64,000 nt of DNA from Breznakiella homolactica (lineage in GTDB: Bacteria; Spirochaetota; Spirochaetia; Treponematales; Breznakiellaceae), in NCBI RefSeq assembly GCF_016616095.2, contig NZ_CP067089.2, forward strand, positions 4,340,001-4,404,000, read 5' to 3'. Shown piece by piece: positions 57,601 through 64,000 of the stretch; within the stretch, counting starts at the first letter, position 1, and every line of letters begins with the position of its first letter. The notes under the pieces were generated by a model. The model saw only the letters and a list, made by a program, of their open reading frames with translations. It was not told the origin of the DNA and ran no database searches. The position numbers were made by a program, and so were the translations under genes.

Positions 57601-60600
57601 ATGGGAGATTTCGTACACCTTCACGTCCATTCGGATTATTCATTGCTTGACGGAGCCGCATCGGTTAAAGCCCTGGCCGAGAAGGCCGCATCCCTGGGTA
57701 TGAAGCATCTGGCCATTACCGACCACGGCAATATGTTCGGGGTCCTCAAATTCCAGGAGGAATGCGAAAAAGCCGGGGTCCATGCCATTATCGGGAGCGA
57801 ATTCTACATGGCCCCGGGATCGCGGTTCGAAAAAGCCGGCTCCGAATACCGGAACAAGTATTACCACCTGGTGCTGCTGGCGGCTTCCGGGGAAGGGTAC
57901 CGCAATCTGATGAAGCTGTCTTCCTATTCTTATACGGAAGGTTTCTACCATAAACCGCGCATTGATGAGGAGCTTCTGGTCAAATATTCCGGCGGGCTCA
58001 TCTGTCTCTCGGCGTGTATTGCCGGGGAAATCCCGCAGCTCATCCTCGAAAACAAGATCGATGATGCGGAAAAACGGGCCCGGTGGTTCCTGGACCTCTT
58101 CGGGGAAGGCAATTTCTACCTGGAACTCCAGGATCACGGCATCGCGGAGCAGAAAAAGATCAATCCCATCCTGGCCGAAATTGCCCGGCGTACGGGCATT
58201 CCCCTGGTGGCCACCAACGACATCCATTACCTGGAACGGGAAGATTCGGTGGCCCAGGACATCCTCCTGTGTATTTCCACCAACCGGAAGCGGAACGAGG
58301 AAAAGCGCATGCGCTTTGAGGGGGACCAGTTTTATTTTAAAACCGCCGAGGAAATGGCGGCCCTGTTCCCGGAGTACCCCGAAGCCATCAGCAATTCCGT
58401 CCGCATCGCAGAGCGCTGCGTCACCGAGATTCCCAAACCCGGCCCCCTGCTGCCGGACTTTGATATCCCCGAGGGATTTTCCGATGCCGACGAATATATG
58501 CGGTACCTTACCATGGAAGGCCTCAAGGTCCGGTACTCCGATATAACCGGCGAAATCCGGGAGCGGGCGGAATACGAACTGGATATCATTATCAAAATGG
58601 GGTTTACCGGGTACTTTCTTATTGTGGCGGACTTCATCAACTGGGCGAAATCCCAGGATATTCCCGTCGGTCCCGGCCGCGGCTCCGGCGCCGGTTCCAT
58701 TGTCGCCTACGCCCTGCGTATCACCGACATCGAACCCCTCAAATACAACCTCCTGTTCGAGCGGTTCCTCAACCCCGAACGTATCTCCATGCCGGACTTT
58801 GACGTGGACTTCTGCTACGAACGCCGGGGCGAGGTAATCGATTACGTAACGAATAAATACGGCAAGAACCGGGTGGGGCAGATTATCACCTTCGGGACCC
58901 TCAAGGCCAGGGCGGTCATCAAGGACGTTGCCCGGGCGCTGGATATCAGCCTGGACGAGGCCAATATGATCGCCAAGCTGATCCCCGAAGATCCCAAGAT
59001 GACCCTGGAAAAGGCCTTTGCCCAGGAATCCCGGCTTAAGGAACTGGAGGAGAACCCCAAATACGCCGAGCTCTTCGCCATCGCGCGGAAGCTGGAAAAT
59101 AAAAACCGCCACAGTTCCCTCCACGCTGCGGGAATCGTCATCGGCAAAACCGATCTCACCGATTACGTGCCTCTGTACCGGGACTCCAAAACCGGCACCG
59201 TGGCGACCCAGTTTACCATGGACCAGCTTGAGGACTGCGGCCTGGTTAAAATGGACTTCCTGGGGCTCAAGACCCTGACCCTGATCAAGAATACCGAAAA
59301 GCTCGTCAAAAAGCGGGGCGGTGAATTGGCTTCATTCAATTCCGATGCTATCCCGGAAGGTGACGGTATTACGTACCGGATGCTGGGAGAGGGCAAGAGT
59401 ACCTGTGTATTCCAGTTTGAATCCCAGGGTATGCAGAATATCCTTAAGCAGGCGAAGCCCAATAAAATTGAGGACCTCATAGCCCTCAACGCCCTGTACC
59501 GTCCGGGCCCCATGGCGTATATTCCCCAGTTTGTCGAATCCAAATGGGGCCGCCAGGCGATTGTGTATCCCGACAAGACCCTGGAGGCCATCCTCCAGGA
59601 AACCTACGGGGTAATTGTGTACCAGGAACAGGTCATGCAGGTTGCCCAGATAATCGCCGGGTACAGCCTGGGACAGGCCGACCTTCTCCGCCGGGCCATG
59701 GGGAAAAAGAAAGCCGAGGTCATGATCAAGGAGAAGTCCCGGTTTATTGAGGGTTCCAAAGAAAAGGGATTTTCTGAAAAAGACGCGGACCGGATATTCG
59801 AGATACTGGTTCCGTTTGCGGGATACGGTTTCAACAAGAGCCACGCCGCGGCGTATTCCATGGTGGCTTACCATACGGCGTTCCTCAAGGCGAATTTCCC
59901 CGCGGAGTTCATGGCGGCCAACCTTACCAATGAGATCACCAGCACGGACAAGCTGCCGGAATATATTGATGAAGTCCGGAAAATGGATATTCCCATCGAT
60001 CCTCCGGATGTCAACCGTTCGGACCGGTATTTTACCGTGGTAGACGGCCGGATCGTATACGGGCTGCTGGGTATCAAGGGTCTGGGGGACGCTTCGGCGG
60101 AGGAAATCGTAGCCTGCCGGAAGGAAGGCCCTTATACGGATTTTATGGATTTCCTGGAACGGGTGGATATCAAAACCGTGGGCAAAAAGGTCATCGAACT
60201 GCTGATTAAAACCGGCGCCTTTGACCAGTTCGGCGTGTCCCGGGCTACCCTCGCGGGCAATCTGGAACGGGCGGTTGAATACGCCCAGAACAAAAAGGCC
60301 GACAAGAAATTCGGTCAGTCGAGTCTTTTTGAGGATACCGGCGAAAAGGAATATCCGGATTTTGAATTTGAGGAATTTCCCGAATGGGAGCGGAATGAGC
60401 AGCTCAGCATCGAAAAAGAACTTATCGGTTTTTACTTTTCCGGCCATCCTATGGATGAGTACCGCGCCTTCTGGGAACGGGCCGTGTCCCTCGATCTTGC
60501 ACACCTGGAGCGGTCCTCTACGGACAGGGACTACACCCTGGTGGGCATCATCAAATCCCTGCGGCCGTACCAGACTAAAAAAGGCCGGTGGATGGGATTT

Positions 60601-61023
60601 GGTTCCCTGGGGGATTACAACGGCGATATTGACCTGACTTTTTTTCCGGATACCTGGGAAAAATGCCGGGACAAGCTCGCGGTGGACCGGATTATCGCCA
60701 TCAAGGGAAAGGTGGACCTCTCCCGGGACCGGCCCAGTTTCCTGGTGGATGCCCTTCTGGATATGGAGCAGCTGGCGGAAAAGTCCTACCGGGAAGTCCA
60801 TATCCGGCTGGATCAGGCCGCGGCGGAACGGGAGGAAGGCCTCTATCCGCTGCGGGACCATTTATTTGAGAATTCCGGTCCCTGTTCCGTATTTATCCAC
60901 GTCCCGGTTTCCGGCGGGGAAGGGGTGGTGCGGACGGCTACCCAGATCACCGCCAGCGCGGAAAGTTCAAACCTCGAAGCCCTTACCCTCTGCGCCGGCG
61001 TCGCCGAAGTGTGGCGGGAGTAA
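57601..61023 (+). CDS. dnaE: DNA polymerase III alpha subunit
   Basis: 1140 aa, standard DnaE length. ATG 57601 starts MGDFVHLHVHSDYSLLDGAA, the N-terminal PHP domain. The polymerase core has GPGRGSGAGSIVAYALRITD, the catalytic Asp pair in PDFDVDFCYERRGE near 400, SLHAAGIVI, and the helical fingers with YRPGPMAYIPQFVE and YQEQVMQVAQIIAGYSL. An OB fold (YTLVGIIKSLRPYQTKKGRW) is near the C-terminus. It replicates the chromosome. There is no Shine-Dalgarno sequence before the start, consistent with a leaderless mRNA. Repeat copy D lies just upstream of the promoter. Confidence 0.95.
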   Translation: MGDFVHLHVHSDYSLLDGAASVKALAEKAASLGMKHLAITDHGNMFGVLKFQEECEKAGVHAIIGSEFYMAPGSRFEKAGSEYRNKYYHLVLLAASGEGYRNLMKLSSYSYTEGFYHKPRIDEELLVKYSGGLICLSACIAGEIPQLILENKIDDAEKRARWFLDLFGEGNFYLELQDHGIAEQKKINPILAEIARRTGIPLVATNDIHYLEREDSVAQDILLCISTNRKRNEEKRMRFEGDQFYFKTAEEMAALFPEYPEAISNSVRIAERCVTEIPKPGPLLPDFDIPEGFSDADEYMRYLTMEGLKVRYSDITGEIRERAEYELDIIIKMGFTGYFLIVADFINWAKSQDIPVGPGRGSGAGSIVAYALRITDIEPLKYNLLFERFLNPERISMPDFDVDFCYERRGEVIDYVTNKYGKNRVGQIITFGTLKARAVIKDVARALDISLDEANMIAKLIPEDPKMTLEKAFAQESRLKELEENPKYAELFAIARKLENKNRHSSLHAAGIVIGKTDLTDYVPLYRDSKTGTVATQFTMDQLEDCGLVKMDFLGLKTLTLIKNTEKLVKKRGGELASFNSDAIPEGDGITYRMLGEGKSTCVFQFESQGMQNILKQAKPNKIEDLIALNALYRPGPMAYIPQFVESKWGRQAIVYPDKTLEAILQETYGVIVYQEQVMQVAQIIAGYSLGQADLLRRAMGKKKAEVMIKEKSRFIEGSKEKGFSEKDADRIFEILVPFAGYGFNKSHAAAYSMVAYHTAFLKANFPAEFMAANLTNEITSTDKLPEYIDEVRKMDIPIDPPDVNRSDRYFTVVDGRIVYGLLGIKGLGDASAEEIVACRKEGPYTDFMDFLERVDIKTVGKKVIELLIKTGAFDQFGVSRATLAGNLERAVEYAQNKKADKKFGQSSLFEDTGEKEYPDFEFEEFPEWERNEQLSIEKELIGFYFSGHPMDEYRAFWERAVSLDLAHLERSSTDRDYTLVGIIKSLRPYQTKKGRWMGFGSLGDYNGDIDLTFFPDTWEKCRDKLAVDRIIAIKGKVDLSRDRPSFLVDALLDMEQLAEKSYREVHIRLDQAAAEREEGLYPLRDHLFENSGPCSVFIHVPVSGGEGVVRTATQITASAESSNLEALTLCAGVAEVWRE

Positions 61024-61050
61024 ACCGGGACATCTGCGTATCCGTTTTCC

Positions 61051-61171
61051 CGGCAACGAAGTATGGCGGAGCGAGTCCGGGGGTCCTGTCACATGAAAAA
61101 AATCCCGCGGAGCGGTATTTCTTTTCAGGTGACACCCCGCGCTGCCGGTTAGCCACCATGCTTCGTTGCCG
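61051..61171. repeat. Nested fold-back element 1 behind dnaE
   Basis: The outer arms CGGCAACGAAGTATGGCGG (61051-61069) and 61153-61171 pair at 17 of 19 positions with both changes G-U compatible. The inner arms, TGTCACATGAAAA (from 61087) and TTTTCAGGTGACA (ending 61134), form a second stem. The left inner flank carries the complement of GACAGGACCCCCG (61078-61090). Confidence 0.7.
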
Positions 61172-61332
61172 CTGTACTGTGTAAACGCAGGTATCCTGGC
61201 AGGTCAGGGGGCTGGGTTAATGGAGAATGGGGATGGATATGGGGTGCCGGTTACCACACTGCCTCGGGAAGCGTTTGCCCATACCCAGTACCCCAAACGG
61301 CAGGGAACCCGCAGTATTGTCTGGAGCATAGG

Positions 61333-61446
61333 CCCCGCAGCATGGTGCGAACTGGTATCATGGGGTGTCAGATGAAAAGAAATACCCCCTTGGGGTGTTT
61401 TTTTCATCTGACAGGACCCCATGAACAGTATCTCCATGCTGCGGGG
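61333..61446. repeat. Nested fold-back element 2 before yggT
   Basis: Three perfect arm pairs share one axis: CCCCGCAGCATGG (61333-61345) with 61434-61446, CATGGGGT (61359-61366) with 61416-61423, and CAGATGAAAA (61369-61378) with 61401-61410. The innermost stem continues to TACCCC/GGGGTG with a three-base loop. It forms a single rod of about 114 bases. Confidence 0.8.
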
Positions 61447-61577
61447 CTGAGAAATAGTTATACTGCGGGTACCCTGTTATCTAGACGATTGCCGGTAAAA
61501 ATTGTTATGTTGTAAAGGTGGACGCGGTTGCCGGTCCATGAATACCTGCCGTCGGCCTGTGCCGTTAGGAGGATGCC

Positions 61578-62165
61578 ATGCGGTTCATCATGAATTTATT
61601 AGGAAGCCTCACCAGTATCTACATGATTCTGATTTTTATCAGGGTTCTGCTCAGCTGGTTCAGCGGGGCTTCGTACGGAAGAGTCTATGAGATTCTGGCC
61701 CGGATAACTGATCCCTACCTTAACTGGTTCCGCCGTTTTCCGGCTCTCCGTACGGGAACATTCGATTTTTCTCCCATCGTGGCGCTGGCGGTGCTTTCCC
61801 TGCTGAACAATATTTTTCTTACTGCGGCTGTGTACGGCAGAATAAGCCTTGGAATTATCCTCGCTTTGGTGCTTTCCGCTCTGTGGTCCGCGGTTTCGTT
61901 TATTCTAAGTTTCTGTATCATAATCCTGGTTATCCGCCTCATCGCGTACCTTACCAACAGAAATATCTATTCCACCTTCTGGCGGATTATCGACAGCCTT
62001 TCCCAGCCTATCCTATACCGGATTAACCGGCTTATCTTCAGGGACAGGATAACGAATTACAAGACCGGTATAATCACCGCCGTTGTGGTTCTTTTGGTCG
62101 TACGGATCGGCCTGGAATTTGTTATCCGCCTGGCCGCCGGACTTCTGGTCCGGCTCCCTATCTGA
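61578..62165 (+). CDS. YggT-family membrane protein with duplicated domain
   Basis: 195 aa, four to five membrane helices. Two YggT units are present: the first with LIFIRVLLSWFSG and ITDPYLNWFRRFPALRTG (residues 18-62), the second with IILVIRLIAYLTN and RIIDSLSQPILYRINRLIFR (about 115-155). YggT proteins help osmotic adaptation or cell-division placement in other bacteria; the role here is unproven. TAGGAGG is seven bases before ATG 61578. The recG start lies six bases behind its stop in the same frame. Confidence 0.85.
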   Translation: MRFIMNLLGSLTSIYMILIFIRVLLSWFSGASYGRVYEILARITDPYLNWFRRFPALRTGTFDFSPIVALAVLSLLNNIFLTAAVYGRISLGIILALVLSALWSAVSFILSFCIIILVIRLIAYLTNRNIYSTFWRIIDSLSQPILYRINRLIFRDRITNYKTGIITAVVVLLVVRIGLEFVIRLAAGLLVRLPI

Positions 62166-62171
62166 CCGCCG

Positions 62172-64000
62172 GTGTTTCTCCGGGAACTCAGTACATCCGT
62201 AGACCATATCCGGGGAGCGGGGCCCGCCGCAGTGCGGACCCTGGCCCAATCCGGGATCACCAGCATCGCGGGCCTTCTGTGCCGGTATCCCCGGGACTGG
62301 GAAGACCGGAGCATCGAGGTGCCCCTGAAGGATTTCGGCAGTTACCCCGCGGTCTGCACCGTGGTTACCGTCCTTGCCCACGACTGGTTCGGATTCGGCC
62401 GCATGCGGACCCTCAAGGTTTATGTGGAAGACGATACTGCCCGGGCGGTCCTGGTCTGCTTTAACCGGCCGTTCCTCGAAAAACAGCTCATTGTGGGCCG
62501 GCGGTACCGGCTCTGGGGCCGTTTTTTCTACAAATACGGGGAAATCCAGTCCACCGCTTTTGAGGTGGAAGCCCTGGACGGCGATGACGCGGGTGAACGG
62601 GCCGGCACCGGCGGGAAAAGCAGTTTCGGGAAAATTCTGCCGATTTATCCGCTGAGCGCCGGACTCAGCCAGGGCCTGCTCCGCCGCCTGGTGCGCAGCG
62701 CCCTGGATCAGTACGGCGCGCCGCTGGAGGATGAACTCCCCGGTGAAATAACCGCCAAGGAAGGGCTTCTTTCAAAGGCCGCCGCCCTCAGGGCTATTCA
62801 TTTTCCTCAAACCCTGGGGGAACTGGAAAAGGCAAAGAATACCCTGATTTACGAGGAACTTTTTTATCTTGAAATCATGGTGGGCCGCCGGGCCCTGGAG
62901 CGGAGAGACCGGGACACCCGGGAACAGACAGCGGTCAGCTCCGGGGATGAACCGAGTCTCCTCCAGAAACGCCTCCTTGAACGCCTTCCCTTTAAACTGA
63001 CCTCTGGCCAGCTGGACGCGGTCCTGGAAATAAACCGGGATATGGACGGGCCGTATCCCATGGCCCGGCTTCTCCAGGGTGACGTGGGGTCGGGAAAAAC
63101 CCTGGTCGCCTTTATGGCGGCCCTCAGAGCCGTGGAACAGGGCCGGCAGGCGGCGGTGATGGCCCCCACGGAACTGCTCGCCCGGCAGCACGCGGAGAAC
63201 GCCGCCCGGCTCCTGGAACCCCTGGGCTGCCGCATCGCTTTTCTAACGGGAAACCTCAGAGCCTCCGGCCGTTCCCATCTGCTCAAAGCCCTGGCCGCGG
63301 GGGACATCGATATTGCCGTGGGTACCCACGCGCTGTTTTCGAAGGATGTGGAATACCGGGACCTCCGGCTGGTGGTGGTCGATGAGCAGCACCGCTTTGG
63401 TGTGGTCCAGCGGTCTTCTATCATGGCCAAGGGGGACCGGCCGGATCTTCTTATGATGAGCGCGACCCCGATCCCCCGGACCCTGGCGCTGACGGTTTTC
63501 GGTGATCTCGATGTTTCGGTGATCCGTGACATGCCCCCGGGCAGGAAACCCGTAAAAACCCACCTGGCAAAACAATCCAACGAAGGCAAGGTGTACGAAT
63601 TTGTCGGGAAAGAACTCGCCCAGGGACGGCAGGCGTATTTCGTGTATCCCCTTATTGAGATGGATGAAAATAAGGACCTCAAGGACGCCCAGTCCATGGC
63701 GGACCGTCTGGGCCGGGAGATCTTTCCCCGGTATCCCGCGGCCCTGATCCACTCAAAACTCGATGAGGAAGAAAAGCGGAAAACCATGGAAGCCTTCAGG
63801 AACGGGGAAATTAAAATCCTGGTGGCCACCAGCGTGGTCGAAGTGGGGGTGGATGTCCCCAACGCGAGCTGCATGGTAATTGAGCATGCCGAACGGTTCG
63901 GCTTATCCGCGCTGCACCAGCTCCGGGGCAGGGTAGGCCGCGGGGATGCCCAGTCCTACTGTTTCCTGGTGTATTCCGATGACCTGAGTGAGGACGGCAA
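62172..64000 (+). CDS. recG: ATP-dependent DNA helicase RecG (5' part, cut by the window end)
   Basis: About 609 residues are visible. The start is taken as GTG 62172 (first residues FLRELSTSVDHIRGAGPAAV), coupled to yggT; there is no Shine-Dalgarno sequence. The wedge/OB domain spans about 20-200 (FGRMRTLKVYVEDDTARAVL). The helicase motifs are Walker A LLQGDVGSGKT near 303, DEQH in VVVDEQHRFG, motif III MMSATPIPRTLAL, and the second RecA domain with VATSVVEVGVDVPNA and LRGRVGRGD. RecG drives fork regression and branch migration in recombination repair. The C-terminal end lies outside the window. Confidence 0.94.
   Translation, partial: MFLRELSTSVDHIRGAGPAAVRTLAQSGITSIAGLLCRYPRDWEDRSIEVPLKDFGSYPAVCTVVTVLAHDWFGFGRMRTLKVYVEDDTARAVLVCFNRPFLEKQLIVGRRYRLWGRFFYKYGEIQSTAFEVEALDGDDAGERAGTGGKSSFGKILPIYPLSAGLSQGLLRRLVRSALDQYGAPLEDELPGEITAKEGLLSKAAALRAIHFPQTLGELEKAKNTLIYEELFYLEIMVGRRALERRDRDTREQTAVSSGDEPSLLQKRLLERLPFKLTSGQLDAVLEINRDMDGPYPMARLLQGDVGSGKTLVAFMAALRAVEQGRQAAVMAPTELLARQHAENAARLLEPLGCRIAFLTGNLRASGRSHLLKALAAGDIDIAVGTHALFSKDVEYRDLRLVVVDEQHRFGVVQRSSIMAKGDRPDLLMMSATPIPRTLALTVFGDLDVSVIRDMPPGRKPVKTHLAKQSNEGKVYEFVGKELAQGRQAYFVYPLIEMDENKDLKDAQSMADRLGREIFPRYPAALIHSKLDEEEKRKTMEAFRNGEIKILVATSVVEVGVDVPNASCMVIEHAERFGLSALHQLRGRVGRGDAQSYCFLVYSDDLSEDG

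Larger units (their letters stand above)
61024..61577. other. Intergenic stretch with two large fold-back structures
   Basis: 554 bases between dnaE and yggT contain fold-backs at 61051-61171 and 61333-61446 and little else. Short open frames on both strands run through the stems and have no ribosome-binding sites. The yggT ribosome-binding site (TAGGAGG) closes the region. Confidence 0.65.

Noticed and set aside
61166..61437. Overlapping short open frames on both strands between dnaE and yggT
   Set aside because: They run through the stems of the fold-back element, lack ribosome-binding sites and show no family motif.
61024..61577. tRNA or other known RNA gene in the structured spacer
   Set aside because: The stems form long rods with no cloverleaf, anticodon arm or CCA end, and no known RNA family signature was recognised.

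Overview
The window looks like chromosome of a GC-rich, anaerobic, saccharolytic spirochaete close to the treponemes (termite-gut or free-living Treponema/Breznakiella type). The reasons are: several exported proteins whose signal peptide ends in FAGGGK without a lipobox Cys; a CarD-type regulator joined to ispD/ispF; a CheX-linked chemotaxis-like module; a trimeric-type [FeFe]-hydrogenase operon; and many ABC sugar importers. This placement is inferred from gene content, not from a marker tree. No rRNA, tRNA, CRISPR array, phage or intact insertion sequence was seen.

Layout. 1-5362: the tail of an AraC-type regulator, a XylF-like sensor lipoprotein, and a ChvE/MmsA/MmsB monosaccharide importer. 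5391-6617: a three-repeat LEA14/WHy lipoprotein. 6723-12593: a LacI regulator with tandem operator-like repeats, then an operon with a perfect 30-bp palindrome in its promoter (FAD-dependent oxidoreductase, CUT1 sugar importer) closed by a terminator. 12784-18087: the hydC-E-D-B-A hydrogenase operon with its own promoter and terminator. 18213-20810: purine permease, GNAT acetyltransferase, DinB protein. 20820-29112: a phosphatase, a Fe/phosphonate/sugar-phosphate-type ABC importer, a split transketolase, a divergent DeoR regulator and deoC, which together look like one phosphorylated-pentose locus. 29119-37509: Hsp20, RseC-like, a YmdB-like protein with a degenerate metal site, TPR, thioredoxin-like, DUF6485, a cyclase-like protein, and the minus-strand operon carD-ispD-ispF-nth-SGNH hydrolase. 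37656-52371: an OppA-like lipoprotein, spirochaetal unknowns, glutaredoxin, MalY/PatB, DHH-CBS, TcdA, hydrolase, PHP phosphoesterase, fructokinase, aroC, DUF6941. 52505-57173: V4R, diguanylate cyclase, CheY, CheX and a membrane-anchored CheA-like kinase. 57601-64000: dnaE, yggT and the start of recG.

The intergenic regions are unusually structured. A repeat of about 45 bp (end TGCTCCCCC, core TGCTTTCCGGCTTGAAAGA) occurs at four places (37553, 47886, 49773, 57517). Each copy points toward and lies 25-43 bp upstream of a start codon (carD, an alpha/beta hydrolase, fructokinase, dnaE). In three of the four it ends 6-8 bp before a -35 box whose -10 box almost touches the start codon, so these genes look leaderless. 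Large nested fold-back elements sit at 29771-29983, 47721-47794, 61051-61171 and 61333-61446, and an element resembling IS200/IS605 ends lies upstream of cheX. Stem-loops follow three solute-binding-protein genes inside their operons, a layout expected to favour the binding protein over the permease.

All coordinates come from reading the sequence. Family assignments rest on recognised motifs, not on database searches.
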